Under the pieces are notes generated by a model. That model was given only the letters and a program-made list of their open reading frames with translations, had not been told where the DNA came from and searched no databases. From Roseobacter sp. (GTDB lineage Bacteria; Pseudomonadota; Alphaproteobacteria; Rhodobacterales; Rhodobacteraceae): a stretch of 64,000 nucleotides of DNA. Shown here in pieces: positions 18,057 to 27,581 of the stretch; position 1 is the stretch's first letter, and each line of letters begins with the position of its first letter. Position numbers and translations under genes: made by a program. The stretch lies in the NCBI GenBank assembly GCA_024636475.1, contig JAGXHA010000063.1:62001-126000 (forward strand), in the 5' to 3' direction.

Positions 18057-19087
18057 TTCGTGCCTGTTCGGGCACAATGCTATGGGCGGTCCTGATGGTG
18101 CCGCCCGTTTCTGCGGATGTGACCTACACGGTCATGGGATACGACCAGATTGATGCATGGGACGCTGACGATCACGGTGCAGCCCTCAAGACATTCCTGA
18201 ACACGTGCCGCGATATGAAGGACGTGGATTGGAAGAATCTGTGCAAATTTGCCGAAGCCGACCCGGACCCGCGAAAGTTCTTTGAACTGTTCTTTCGTCC
18301 TGTTCTGATCGAAGACGGAAAAGACGCGATGTTCACAGGCTATTTCGAGCCGGAGCTTGACGGCGACCGATATCCTTCTTCGCGTTATAAATACCCCGTC
18401 TATGCCATGCCGGAAGAGGCAAAAGTGAACAATCCCTGGCTGCCTCGCCGGGAAATCCTGAATTCTGACGTCATGAAGGGCCGTGGCCTCGAGATCGCGT
18501 ATGTTGATGATCCCGTTGAGCTTTTCTTTCTGCAAATTCAAGGCTCAGGCCGTATCCGATTGCCAGATGGCAGTCATATCCGCGTGGGATACCGTGGCGC
18601 AAACGGTCAGCCGTACCGGTCTATCGGGGTCGAACTGATCCGCCGGGGTGTGTATGACGCCCATCAGGTCAGCGCCGATGTCATCAAGAACTGGGTGCGT
18701 CGCAATCCCGAAGACGGGCGCGAACTGCTGTATCACAATCCGTCCTACGTGTTCTTTCGTGAAGTAAGTCAGGTGCCCGCAGAAGATGGCCCCTTGGGTG
18801 CGATGAACCGGTCCGTTACCGCAATGCGCACGATCGCGGTCGATCCGTCCTTTGTCCCGTTGGGCGCCCCGGTCTGGATCGAAAAAGACGGGAAAGACCC
18901 CCTTCACCGTCTGATGATTGCGCAGGATACCGGCTCTGCCATCAAGGGCGCACAACGGGCTGATGTTTTCTTTGGTACCGGCGATGCGGCAGGCCGTGCG
19001 GCTGGAAAGTTGCGTGATCCGGGTCGGATGATGGTTCTGATGCCAATCCAACGCGCTTATGCGCTTCTCCCCGAGCCGCTGTTATGA
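18029..19087 (+). CDS. mltA: Membrane-bound lytic murein transglycosylase A (MltA family)
   Basis: MltA cleaves peptidoglycan glycan strands with formation of 1,6-anhydro-muramyl ends. The 352-residue reading starts at TTG and gives a basic N-region (RFYRRLIR) plus hydrophobic core and an Ala-x-Ala-like cleavage near PPVSADV, a good Sec signal. An ATG at 18077 would lose the basic part. The MltA domain (FTGYFEPELDGDR, LFFLQIQGSGRIRLPDG) and C-terminal 3D domain (MIAQDTGSAIKG, RADVFFGTG) with the catalytic Asp are present. No lipobox Cys is evident. It overlaps smr by ATGA. Confidence 0.92.
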   Translation: MVARFYRRLIRACSGTMLWAVLMVPPVSADVTYTVMGYDQIDAWDADDHGAALKTFLNTCRDMKDVDWKNLCKFAEADPDPRKFFELFFRPVLIEDGKDAMFTGYFEPELDGDRYPSSRYKYPVYAMPEEAKVNNPWLPRREILNSDVMKGRGLEIAYVDDPVELFFLQIQGSGRIRLPDGSHIRVGYRGANGQPYRSIGVELIRRGVYDAHQVSADVIKNWVRRNPEDGRELLYHNPSYVFFREVSQVPAEDGPLGAMNRSVTAMRTIAVDPSFVPLGAPVWIEKDGKDPLHRLMIAQDTGSAIKGAQRADVFFGTGDAAGRAAGKLRDPGRMMVLMPIQRAYALLPEPLL

Positions 19088-19665
19088 GCCGGAAGCGGCT
19101 GAATAAAGACGATCTCTCTCTGTGGCAGAAAGTGACGGAGCGGACCGAGAAACTGGATCTGAACCAGCTGTTTCGCCCCGAGATCGACGCACCTGCCCCC
19201 AGCCCGCCACAAATTCGCAAGACCACTTCGGTTCTGATGGGCAAGCCTACACCAAAACCGCGGCGCGCGACCCATGATCTGATGCCATCCCTGCCCGACC
19301 AAATCCGCAAATCACCAATTCAGATGGACAGTAAGGCGTTTGGCAAATTAAAGCGCGGCAAACTCCATCCCGAAGGGCGGATCGACCTGCATGGGATGAC
19401 GTTGGACCGCGCACATCCGGCGCTGACAAAGTTTATCCTGGGCTCACATGCCAAGGGCCGCCGTCTGGTGCTGGTTATCACCGGAAAAGGCAAGATGCGC
19501 GATGAAGGGGGGCCAATCCCTGTGCGTCACGGCGTGTTGCGCCATCAGGTGCCGCAATGGCTTGCGACGCCGCCACTGGCCAGTGCCGTGTTACAGATAA
19601 GTCAGGCGCATATCAGTCATGGCGGTGGCGGCGCGTATTATGTCTATCTTCGCCGTCAGCGTTGA
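19084..19665 (+). CDS. Smr domain protein (MutS2-type endonuclease domain)
   Basis: This 193-residue protein has a disordered, charged N-terminal half and a C-terminal Smr domain with the two signature motifs RIDLHGMTLDRAHPAL (LDLHG-type) and LVLVITGKGK (TGxG-type). Stand-alone Smr proteins have nicking or RNA endonuclease activity in other bacteria; the target here is unknown. It overlaps mltA by 4 bp and converges with the MFS gene with a 10-bp overlap of coding ends. Confidence 0.9.
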   Translation: MSRKRLNKDDLSLWQKVTERTEKLDLNQLFRPEIDAPAPSPPQIRKTTSVLMGKPTPKPRRATHDLMPSLPDQIRKSPIQMDSKAFGKLKRGKLHPEGRIDLHGMTLDRAHPALTKFILGSHAKGRRLVLVITGKGKMRDEGGPIPVRHGVLRHQVPQWLATPPLASAVLQISQAHISHGGGGAYYVYLRRQR

Positions 19666-20882
19666 AGTCGCGCCAACCTGTCTTGGTATTTCAGAATGCC
19701 AGCGGTCGCCATCATGGCGGCAATCAGATAATAGATCGCAATCGGGATCATTTGCTCGGGAAAATTCACGCCCAGATCAATAAATAGCCCTGTGACACCC
19801 GGACCGATGGCCGACCCGAAGACCATCAATGCCGCCCCTACCGCTTTGATTGATCCGATATAGCGCGTCCCATAAAACTCGGCCCAGAAAACCGATGTTG
19901 CCGTGGCCTGCATCCCTTGGCCGACACCGAAAATCATCAGTCCCACACCAGCGGCAAAGATCGTATCGGCATAGGCCAAAACGGCGAAAGACAGGGCAAA
20001 GGGCAGCATCTGCACGGGCGTCACCCTGTTCACGCCAAAACGATCCACAGCCCAGCCCGTAACGAATGTCGAAATCACAGATGTCACGGTATAAAGCGGC
20101 ATCAAAGCCACGAAACTGACCAATGACCAGCCTTTGACCTCGGTCAGGTGGACCTGCTGGAAAAACAGTGCTGTTCCCCACGCTGCCGGTCCGATTATCA
20201 TCGGTATCATCAACCAAAACAGCCCATGGCGAAACATTTCAACCCGGGTCCAATGCCGTCCGTCCATCCCGGCAACTTGCGTTGTTTCAACCATGGATTG
20301 CGGTGTGCGTTCCTGGCGAAGCAGCACCAACATCACCGGCATGGTGATCAAGACCAGACAAGCCGCCAAGACCCACAAGCTGCGCCAGTGATAGCTGGCA
20401 AAAAGCGCCACAAACACAACAGGTAACACCGCCTGCCCGGCTGCAAAGCCCATGGATGACAGCGACAGCGCCTTGCCTCGGGTCTTTTCAAACCAGCGGA
20501 CCATTGCGACAGCGCCAAGCTGTGACATCATTCCCTGACCGCTAAGGCGCAGCGCGTAGATCACAAAGATCAACGCGATCCAGTTCGGCACGGCCGCCAT
20601 TGCAAGGCAGGCACCCGCCAGCGCGATCATCACCCAGAAAGACAAACGACGCACCCGGAAGCGGTCAGTCAGAACGCCGGCCCAGACCATTGTAATGGCC
20701 GAAAACGTTGTGCCAATCGTATAGATTCCACCCCATTGCCCGTCACTTAGACCAAACTCTGCCTTGATGTCCCCCGCAAACAGCGAGATGAAATAGGTCT
20801 GTCCGTAGGACGAGGTGAAGGTCAGCAAAAAACCTGCCAACAAGAAAAGCCAGTTGGCCTGAATGAAACGCAAATATGCCAT
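19656..20882 (-). CDS. MFS transporter
   Basis: The 408-residue protein has about twelve hydrophobic segments and the MFS loop 2-3 motif WAGVLTDRFRVRRL. The second half begins after a cytoplasmic loop (RQERTPQSMVE). Substrate cannot be told from sequence; overall look is of the oxalate/formate or monocarboxylate porter-like group, which is a guess. It lies 38 bp downstream of hslU on the same strand but has no functional link to it that I can see. The 3' end overlaps smr. Confidence 0.85.
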   Translation of the reverse strand: MAYLRFIQANWLFLLAGFLLTFTSSYGQTYFISLFAGDIKAEFGLSDGQWGGIYTIGTTFSAITMVWAGVLTDRFRVRRLSFWVMIALAGACLAMAAVPNWIALIFVIYALRLSGQGMMSQLGAVAMVRWFEKTRGKALSLSSMGFAAGQAVLPVVFVALFASYHWRSLWVLAACLVLITMPVMLVLLRQERTPQSMVETTQVAGMDGRHWTRVEMFRHGLFWLMIPMIIGPAAWGTALFFQQVHLTEVKGWSLVSFVALMPLYTVTSVISTFVTGWAVDRFGVNRVTPVQMLPFALSFAVLAYADTIFAAGVGLMIFGVGQGMQATATSVFWAEFYGTRYIGSIKAVGAALMVFGSAIGPGVTGLFIDLGVNFPEQMIPIAIYYLIAAMMATAGILKYQDRLARLQR

Positions 20883-20920
20883 GCGCCATCATTTTCAGGC
20901 GCATGGCGAAATGAAAAGCG

Positions 20921-22231
20921 TTAAAGCACGTAGCGCGACAGATCGGTTGAACGTGACAACTCGCCAAGGTTTGTTTCAACAAAGTCAGCATCGACAACGA
21001 TCTTTTCACCGCTGCGGTCGGGCGCGGTAAAGGAAAGCTCCTCGAACACCCGCTCCATCACAGTGTAAAGCCTGCGAGCCCCAATGTTTTCAACGGCTTG
21101 GTTCACATCTGCGGCGATTTTCGCCAGCGCTTTGATGCCGTCTTCGGTAAAGGATACCTCGACCTCCTCCGTGCCCATAAGCGCTGTGTATTGCAGCGTC
21201 AGCGCGTTGTCGGTTTCGGTCAGGATACGCACAAAATCACCCTCTGTGAGGGCTCGTAATTCCACACGGATTGGCAAGCGGCCTTGAAGCTCGGGCAGCA
21301 GATCTGACGGCTTGGCGACGTGGAATGCGCCAGACGCAATGAACAGGATATGATCGGTTTTTACCGGCCCATGCTTTGTCGAAACTGTTGTCCCTTCGAT
21401 CAGCGGCAGCAAATCGCGCTGTACGCCCTCGCGGCTGACATCAGCGCCACGGGCATCAGAGCGGGCGCAAACCTTGTCGATCTCGTCTAGAAAGACGATT
21501 CCGTTTTGCTCAACCGCCTCAATCGCGGCGCGGTTCACCGTTTCATCATCCAGCAGCTTGTCAGCTTCTTCACCGATCAGAATTTCATAGCTTTCAGAGA
21601 CCTTTAGCCGTTTCTTGGTCTTGCGCCCACCCATGGCTTTGCCGAACAAGTCACCAAGGTTCATCATGCCCATGCCGCCACCACCAGGCTGGCCTGGAAT
21701 GTCCATTGTCGGAAACGGGCTTGAGGTGTCAGCGATCTCCAACTCGATCATGGTATCGTCCAGCTCGCCAGACTTCAGCTTTTTGCGGAACATGTCACGC
21801 GTGCCTTCACGGGCATCTTCACCGGCGATTGCGTTGATCACGCGTTCCTCGGCGGCCTTGTGCGCGCTGGCTTTGACATCCTCGCGCATGTGTTCGCGGG
21901 TCATCACGATCGCGCTGTCCACCAGATCACGGATAATCTGTTCGACGTCGCGACCGACATAGCCGACTTCGGTAAACTTTGTCGCCTCGACCTTCAGAAA
22001 CGGTGCCCGCGCCAGTTTGGCCAAGCGGCGGCTGATCTCTGTCTTGCCGACGCCGGTGGGTCCGATCATCAGAATGTTCTTGGGATACACCTCGTCGCGC
22101 AGATCATCGCCCAACTGTTTGCGGCGCCAACGGTTGCGTAGCGCCACCGCAACGGCGCGTTTGGCATCATTCTGGCCGATGATGAAACGATCAAGTTCAG
22201 AAACAATTTCGCGGGGGGTCAGATCGGTCAT
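20921..22231 (-). CDS. hslU: ATP-dependent protease ATPase subunit HslU (ClpY)
   Basis: HslU is the AAA+ unfoldase that feeds substrates to the HslV peptidase. The 436-residue protein has the N-terminal [16 protein letters not shown], Walker [16 protein letters not shown], the central I domain (about residues 110-230, with the Gly-rich [11 protein letters not shown]), Walker [12 protein letters not shown], sensor region [14 protein letters not shown], and the C-terminal tail SRYVL, the segment that inserts into HslV. It overlaps hslV by 4 bp. Confidence 0.97.
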   Translation of the reverse strand: MTDLTPREIVSELDRFIIGQNDAKRAVAVALRNRWRRKQLGDDLRDEVYPKNILMIGPTGVGKTEISRRLAKLARAPFLKVEATKFTEVGYVGRDVEQIIRDLVDSAIVMTREHMREDVKASAHKAAEERVINAIAGEDAREGTRDMFRKKLKSGELDDTMIELEIADTSSPFPTMDIPGQPGGGGMGMMNLGDLFGKAMGGRKTKKRLKVSESYEILIGEEADKLLDDETVNRAAIEAVEQNGIVFLDEIDKVCARSDARGADVSREGVQRDLLPLIEGTTVSTKHGPVKTDHILFIASGAFHVAKPSDLLPELQGRLPIRVELRALTEGDFVRILTETDNALTLQYTALMGTEEVEVSFTEDGIKALAKIAADVNQAVENIGARRLYTVMERVFEELSFTAPDRSGEKIVVDADFVETNLGELSRSTDLSRYVL

Positions 22232-22785
22232 GGTTTGATTTTCTCCACCGTGAGGTTGCCATTGGTGTAAACGCAGATTTCCGATGCGATCTTCATTGCG
22301 TCACGCGCAACGGTTTCTGCATCACGATCACTGTCCATCATGCCGCGTGCGGCGGCCAGCGCATAGTTCCCGCCGGATCCGATGGCAGCAACGTTGTGTT
22401 CAGGTTCCAGCACGTCACCCGCGCCGGTAATGATCAAAAGCTCGGTCCCATCTGTTACAATCAACATCGCCTCAAGCTTTTGCAGGTATTTGTCGGTACG
22501 CCAGTCTTTGGCCAACTCGACACTTGCGCGGGCAAGCTGGCCGGGGGTCGCTTCAAGTTTGGCCTCAAGGCGCTCCAGCAAGGTGAAGGCGTCAGCGGTT
22601 GATCCGGCAAATCCTGCCACGACATCAAATCCGCCCGGGTTCAGTCTGCGAACCTTGCGGGCAGTGCCCTTGATTACCGTCTGGCCCAGACTGACCTGAC
22701 CGTCTCCAGCAATCACCACTTCACCATTTTTCTTGACGCCGATGATCGTGGTCCCGTGCCATCCGGGGAATTCTTGGCTAGACAT
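22228..22785 (-). CDS. hslV: ATP-dependent protease proteolytic subunit HslV (ClpQ)
   Basis: HslV is the threonine peptidase of the HslUV complex. The 185-residue product has the mature N-terminus [20 protein letters not shown], with the catalytic Thr preceded by an 11-residue leader ([11 protein letters not shown]) that must be removed. The [22 protein letters not shown] and [16 protein letters not shown] blocks are typical. It leads the hslVU pair; the upstream gap holds a 6-bp GC-rich stem (22816-22836) in its leader. I could not settle an RpoH promoter there. Confidence 0.97.
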   Translation of the reverse strand: MSSQEFPGWHGTTIIGVKKNGEVVIAGDGQVSLGQTVIKGTARKVRRLNPGGFDVVAGFAGSTADAFTLLERLEAKLEATPGQLARASVELAKDWRTDKYLQKLEAMLIVTDGTELLIITGAGDVLEPEHNVAAIGSGGNYALAAARGMMDSDRDAETVARDAMKIASEICVYTNGNLTVEKIKP

Positions 22786-22885
22786 GCGCGGTCTCCTTTT
22801 CTTAGCCCCTATATGGTCCCCGAAAACGCGGGGGACAAGGGCGGGGGCACTTGTGGCATAGTCTTGCCGAGGCTAGCGTTAATCC

Positions 22886-23794
22886 ATGACCCAAGAACAC
22901 CAGCTTCATTTTCATCTTGAGCATGGCCTATGCCAAAGCGCGGCTGCGGGCGATCATCCGTTTATTGCGAAAATGGTGTTGGTGCTGGAATCTGCACAGT
23001 TTAGGGTCGAATACCGTGAACATGGCGATACGGATCGCAGTGATGACACCTATGTTTTAAGCCATATGAAACCGCCCCCAACAAAGCGTGGCTTGGTCTT
23101 TCGGCGCGTCTATGAATATCCGTTCTGGCAGATCGAAGCATCTGCCGAGCGATGGCAATGGGATGTCGCACAGGCTCGATTTGACCCGACGCAGGTACCC
23201 GGTGGCGATGCTGCGCAGTTCTATGCCTTCTGGCAAAAGCGTCAGTATCGTGACGCGCCGCAAAACACCTCGCGCGAGGGGTTCGTCTATATCCCGCTTC
23301 AGGGGCGTTTGGGGGAATGCCGGTCGTTCCAATCATGCAGCCCGCTTGAAATGATTGAACATTGTCTGGCGCATGATCGCAGCCGTAAGGTTATTGCCAC
23401 GATCCACCCCGGTGAAGTTTATTCCGACGTTGAAATTGCGGCGCTTGAGGCGTTGGAGCGTAAGCACAAAAGGTTGCGGGTCGATGTGGGCGATATGGTC
23501 CCGCTTCTGCAAACCTGCGATTATGTCGTGACGCAAAACTCTGGCGTGGCGTTTGCGGGGTACTTCTTTGGCAAGCCCGCGCTGCTGTTTGGCAAGATTG
23601 ATTTTCACCACATCGCTGTTCATGCCGATATGGCCAGACTGGATGACAGCTTTGCCGAAGTAAGCCGTGCGTGCCCGGATTATGCCCGCTATCTGTATTG
23701 GTTCTGGCAAGATCAAAGCATCAATGCAGGGCGCGACGATGTTTATGGAAAGATCACAGCGCGGTTTCGCCGTTTCGGATGGCCAATAGAATAA
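22886..23794 (+). CDS. Hypothetical protein, possibly glycosyltransferase/capsule-synthesis-like fold
   Basis: I do not recognise a named family. The 302-residue soluble protein has no signal peptide or membrane segment. Its C-terminal half resembles GT-B-type capsule proteins: repeated strand-loop elements KVIATIHPGEVYSD, a VGDMVPLLQTCDYVVTQNS segment, and GVAFAGYFFGKPALLFG, comparable with the nucleotide-sugar-side SxxxEA-like region of capsular polysaccharide/Kdo transferases. The N-terminus is rich in His and Trp. It stands alone, divergent from hslV and convergent with trxA. Function unknown; a role in modifying a surface sugar is only inference. Confidence 0.55.
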   Translation: MTQEHQLHFHLEHGLCQSAAAGDHPFIAKMVLVLESAQFRVEYREHGDTDRSDDTYVLSHMKPPPTKRGLVFRRVYEYPFWQIEASAERWQWDVAQARFDPTQVPGGDAAQFYAFWQKRQYRDAPQNTSREGFVYIPLQGRLGECRSFQSCSPLEMIEHCLAHDRSRKVIATIHPGEVYSDVEIAALEALERKHKRLRVDVGDMVPLLQTCDYVVTQNSGVAFAGYFFGKPALLFGKIDFHHIAVHADMARLDDSFAEVSRACPDYARYLYWFWQDQSINAGRDDVYGKITARFRRFGWPIE

Positions 23795-23820
23795 GGGCGC
23801 ACCGTTTCCGGAGCGCCCTT
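23793..23820. terminator. Bidirectional terminator between the 22.9-kb gene and trxA
   Basis: AAGGGCGC (23793-23800) pairs with GCGCCCTT (23813-23820) around a 12-nt loop, with T-rich sequence on both sides: TTTG on the plus strand and TTATTC on the minus strand. It lies exactly between the ends of two convergent genes and overlaps the TAA of the plus-strand one. Confidence 0.7.
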
Positions 23821-23845
23821 TGAAAAATATATCTTTTTCTGAAGC

Positions 23846-24166
23846 TTAGATCGAATCTTCGATCCAGCTTTGCAATTGGCCTTTGGGGCGTGCGCCGGAC
23901 ATGTTCGATACAACTTCGCCGTCTTTGAAGATGAACAAAGCAGGGATACCGCGCACACCCATTTGGGCGGGGCTATTGGGGTTGTCGTCAACGTTCACTT
24001 TGACGATCTTTACCTTGCCGGCCATTTCGTCTGAAAGGGCTTCCAGCGACGGGCCGATTTGCTTGCAGGGGCCGCACCATTCTGCCCAGAAATCCACCAC
24101 TACGGGGATATCGGAATTTTTAACTTCAGCGTCGAATGTTGCGTCTGTGACTGCGACCGTGGCCAT
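23846..24166 (-). CDS. trxA: Thioredoxin 1
   Basis: Thioredoxin reduces disulfides in cytoplasmic proteins via its WCGPC pair. The 106-residue product has [18 protein letters not shown] (active site about residues 31-35), the cis-Pro loop [14 protein letters not shown], and the C-terminal helix. I chose the ATG at 24166 (MATVAVTD) because AGGAG sits 6-7 bp upstream; a second in-frame ATG 15 bp earlier has no ribosome binding site. It lies 37 bp after addA on the same strand. Confidence 0.95.
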   Translation of the reverse strand: MATVAVTDATFDAEVKNSDIPVVVDFWAEWCGPCKQIGPSLEALSDEMAGKVKIVKVNVDDNPNSPAQMGVRGIPALFIFKDGEVVSNMSGARPKGQLQSWIEDSI

Positions 24167-24203
24167 GATGCTCTCCTGCACAAGGATTGATTAGAGTGGG
24201 AAC

Positions 24204-27200
24204 CTAGGTAGCCGCTGTGACTTCGTCAAGATCGACAGAGCGAGACAGGGCATTTGTGATCAGATCGTGGGGCAGTTCCATGAGTGTTGCGCTGCGCGTC
24301 CATAAAATTGCCGTGCTGATCCGATGATCCGGGAAAACCTGCGACAAAGCTGACGCATAAGCCCCCATTTGCCGCAAAAGGCCTTCGGGGCAGACATTTG
24401 GATCGCTTGGCACAACGCGATTGGTTTTGTAGTCGATTGCCAGGACCTGCGTGTCGCTGACCAAAAGCCGGTCAATTGTGCCGTGCATCCGCTTTGCCCT
24501 GATGTCGGCTGTGATCGGCACCTCTACCAAGGCATCGGGTGTGAAAATGTGGCTGATATCAGGGTTGTTCATGACGCCTATGGCTTCGTCCAGCGCGCTT
24601 TTGGCGATCAACGGATCATACCCATCGCTAAGACTGTGCAACAGCGCATCCCAACCACCACTTTGCATCATTGGCATGGTTTCAAGCAATTTATGGACAA
24701 GGTTTCCATACGCCTTGGCCGCCTCTTCCGACATTCCGTCCTCACCGCCAAGCGCTTTTGGACCGCCCATGTTCGAGGGCGAAATGGTCGTCGGACGCTC
24801 TGGCACATTGGGAATGGGCTGTGAATAAACAGGCTCTAACACTGCGGTACCTGCATGCTTGTCTTGATGTGGCTTGATGGGAAGTCCATCCCAATCTCCA
24901 TGCTGGAATCGCATGATGCCTGTGTCACCAACTGCCACAGCACCCGCTTGCCCCATTGCTGCACCGATCATCTGATACCAACTGCTTTCGTCCTTGGGCA
25001 GATCGCCCGCCGCAGCAACGATCAGCCATTTTTCGGCCCGTGTCATTGCGACATATAGCAGGCGCAGGCGTTCATCGCGTTCGCGATCTTTTCGTGCGTC
25101 AAGCGCGGCGCGCATCGCATCCGGCATGTCAGTTTCGGTCATTTTCCAAACAGGCGTATCACCGATCTTTATAATTTCGTCACGAACGACCAGAGTGCGT
25201 TTCCCCGTGTCCGGCAGAATGACAATCGGTGCTTCAAGACCCTTGGCACCGTGTACCGTCATCACCCTGATCTGGTCCGATGCATTGTCGATCTGACGCT
25301 TGATCTCAAGATCGTCGGTTTGCATCCAGACCAGAAACCCTGTCAGACTTGGGATCGCACCGCGTTCATAGGACAGTGCTTGGGCAAGCATGGCGTTGAT
25401 GCCGTCTTCGGCCTCCGCCCCCAAGCGTGCCAGCAGTTTACGGCGACCGTCATGGCGGGTCAGTATCCGTTCGATCAGATCATAGGGGCGCAAAAAATCA
25501 ACTTTATCGCGCAAATCCTGAAGGATAGAGACTGTTTCAGGGTAGTCATCGCTCACGCGCAACGTTTGCCAAAGGTGATCTTCTTTCCGGTAATGGGACA
25601 GTTTGAACAGCATCTGTTCCGACCATCCAAACAGCGGAGATTTCAACGCAGTAGCAAGCGAAAGGCTGTCTTCGGGGGTGGCAAGGAAAGACATCAACGC
25701 AGCCAGGTCTTTCACCGCCAATTCTGCACCAACCTTCAGCCGATCCGCCCCGGCAATGGGCAGACCTGCCGTTTTACAAGCGCGAATGAGCTCTGAGAAC
25801 AGTGCACTGCGTCGTTGAACAAGGATCAGAAAATCACCGGCAGTGATCCGCCGCCGCTCGAAATTGCCAGATTGATCTGCATCGACGGGAATATAATGCT
25901 CTTGTTCGACCAAGATTTTGATCTTTGCCGCAATCTTGTCAGCCAGAACCACCGTATGGTGATGGTCTGACAGCTGATCCACAGGATCAGACCACTCACG
26001 GTCGTCTGTTTCTTCGGTTTTTTCGACTAAAGGCCACAAATCAACACGACCGGGCAGGGCGGATTTAGACGCAATATGCTTGCTGTCCGCCTCAAATCCG
26101 GCGCTGGCATGGGCCTCAAAGCTGGTGTCGACCAGTTGCAAGATGGCAGAGGACGACCGAAACGAATAATCCAGACTGCGCCGTTGAAAAATCTGGCCAG
26201 CGTCGGTGATCTTTCCGCCGAACAAGGTCTGTTTGTGGTCGAATTCGCGCGGGTCCGCCCCTTGGAACGAATAAATGGACTGCTTTTTATCACCAACGAC
26301 GAACAGCGTGCGCGCGCCATCTTGATGCGCGCCATCGCCACTGTAAAATTCGTCTGCCAGCTTTTCGATGACATCCCATTGCCGCGGGCTTGTGTCTTGT
26401 GCTTCGTCCACCAGAATATGATCAATGCCCCCGTCAATGCGGTAAAGCACCCAAGCCGCGACCGCCGGATTGGTCAGAAGGGCGCGGGCTTTCAGGATCA
26501 GATCGTCAAAATCCAGCCAGCCGCGCTTTTGTTTTTCCAGCGCGTACCGTTTTAGAAAGGCGTGTGCGAATTGGTGCAGCACATGGGTGCGTTGCGCAGC
26601 TTTTAGCGCCAGTCGCGCATCGCGGGCAGCCTCGACCCGTGCCATCAGATCGTCAACCTGAGACATGACATGGGCCAAAACTTTTTGGGTCGCCTTGGTG
26701 GGAACTGCGCCAATTTTGGCGCTGTACGGCGAAGCGGCAGTACCTCCCGTCAGAAAGATACCTTCCAGAACGGGCAGGGCGGTGATGTCCAAAGCCTTGA
26801 TGCTTTTCAGCTTTTCCGCATTCTTTTGGTCGGTAGCGCTTTTGTCTTTCATCGCTGTGATCATCTCAGCGATGATATCGGCCTCGGACCCCAGAAAAAC
26901 CGACGCAGAAATATGATCTTCGTTCAGCCCTCGTGGTTGATCGAACAGCGCGAGCGTACCGTCCCAAGACAATGCGTCGGAAAACCCTTCGCGTTCACCT
27001 ACAATGGCACTGGTCAGCTTGCTGAAATCCTCGCCCGTGTAATCTCTGGCCAGTGCAGTCACAAGCGGACCATCATGGTCTTCGACCATGCTATCGACGA
27101 TTTCGGCACGCAGCAGATCAGCCGCGCGGTCTTCTATTTCGGTGAACTGGGGGCTGACCCCCGCCTCAAGAGGAAATCTTCGCAATAGAGACGCACAAAA

Positions 27201-27581
27201 CGAGTGGATGGTTTGAATTTTGAGTCCACCGGGGGTCTCGATCGCACGAGCAAACAAGGTACGCGCCATTCGCAGTTTTTCAGGTGTGAAGGCATCCGTT
27301 ATCCCAAGATCAGCTAAAGATTTGCGCAGATCATCATCTTTCAGCATCGCCCAAGCGCCCAGCCGTTTGAACAGCCGGTTCTGCATCTCTGAGGCTGCGG
27401 CTTTGGTATAGGTGAGACACAAGATATGCTGCGGCTCGACCTCGTTAAGCAGCAATCGCGCAACGCGGTCTGTCAGAACGCGGGTCTTGCCCGAACCGGC
27501 ATTTGCCCCCAACCAAGTCGAAGCATCCGGGCGTGCTGCATCAATCTGGGCGCGGGTCGCATCATCAAAGGGGGCGGTCAT
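24204..27581 (-). CDS. addA: Double-strand break repair helicase-nuclease subunit AddA
   Basis: AddA is the UvrD-type helicase/nuclease of AddAB, the alphaproteobacterial counterpart of RecBCD, which processes double-strand ends for RecA. The 1125-residue protein has Walker A LGANAGSGKTRVLTDRVA, motif Ia TYTKAAASEM, motif II VDEAQDTSPRQW, motif III FVVGDKKQSIYSFQGADP, motif V-VI MTVHGAKGLEAPIV and LLYVAMTRAE, and a C-terminal RecB-like nuclease with VLAIDYKTNR. I chose the ATG at 27581 (MTAPFDD), which overlaps the addB stop by ATGA. Confidence 0.96.
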   Translation of the reverse strand: MTAPFDDATRAQIDAARPDASTWLGANAGSGKTRVLTDRVARLLLNEVEPQHILCLTYTKAAASEMQNRLFKRLGAWAMLKDDDLRKSLADLGITDAFTPEKLRMARTLFARAIETPGGLKIQTIHSFCASLLRRFPLEAGVSPQFTEIEDRAADLLRAEIVDSMVEDHDGPLVTALARDYTGEDFSKLTSAIVGEREGFSDALSWDGTLALFDQPRGLNEDHISASVFLGSEADIIAEMITAMKDKSATDQKNAEKLKSIKALDITALPVLEGIFLTGGTAASPYSAKIGAVPTKATQKVLAHVMSQVDDLMARVEAARDARLALKAAQRTHVLHQFAHAFLKRYALEKQKRGWLDFDDLILKARALLTNPAVAAWVLYRIDGGIDHILVDEAQDTSPRQWDVIEKLADEFYSGDGAHQDGARTLFVVGDKKQSIYSFQGADPREFDHKQTLFGGKITDAGQIFQRRSLDYSFRSSSAILQLVDTSFEAHASAGFEADSKHIASKSALPGRVDLWPLVEKTEETDDREWSDPVDQLSDHHHTVVLADKIAAKIKILVEQEHYIPVDADQSGNFERRRITAGDFLILVQRRSALFSELIRACKTAGLPIAGADRLKVGAELAVKDLAALMSFLATPEDSLSLATALKSPLFGWSEQMLFKLSHYRKEDHLWQTLRVSDDYPETVSILQDLRDKVDFLRPYDLIERILTRHDGRRKLLARLGAEAEDGINAMLAQALSYERGAIPSLTGFLVWMQTDDLEIKRQIDNASDQIRVMTVHGAKGLEAPIVILPDTGKRTLVVRDEIIKIGDTPVWKMTETDMPDAMRAALDARKDRERDERLRLLYVAMTRAEKWLIVAAAGDLPKDESSWYQMIGAAMGQAGAVAVGDTGIMRFQHGDWDGLPIKPHQDKHAGTAVLEPVYSQPIPNVPERPTTISPSNMGGPKALGGEDGMSEEAAKAYGNLVHKLLETMPMMQSGGWDALLHSLSDGYDPLIAKSALDEAIGVMNNPDISHIFTPDALVEVPITADIRAKRMHGTIDRLLVSDTQVLAIDYKTNRVVPSDPNVCPEGLLRQMGAYASALSQVFPDHRISTAILWTRSATLMELPHDLITNALSRSVDLDEVTAAT

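Noticed and set aside
22786..22885. Possible RpoH (sigma-32) promoter before hslVU
   Set aside because: CTTG and CCATAT are present on the minus strand but their spacing (about 19 bp) does not fit well; not strong enough to report.
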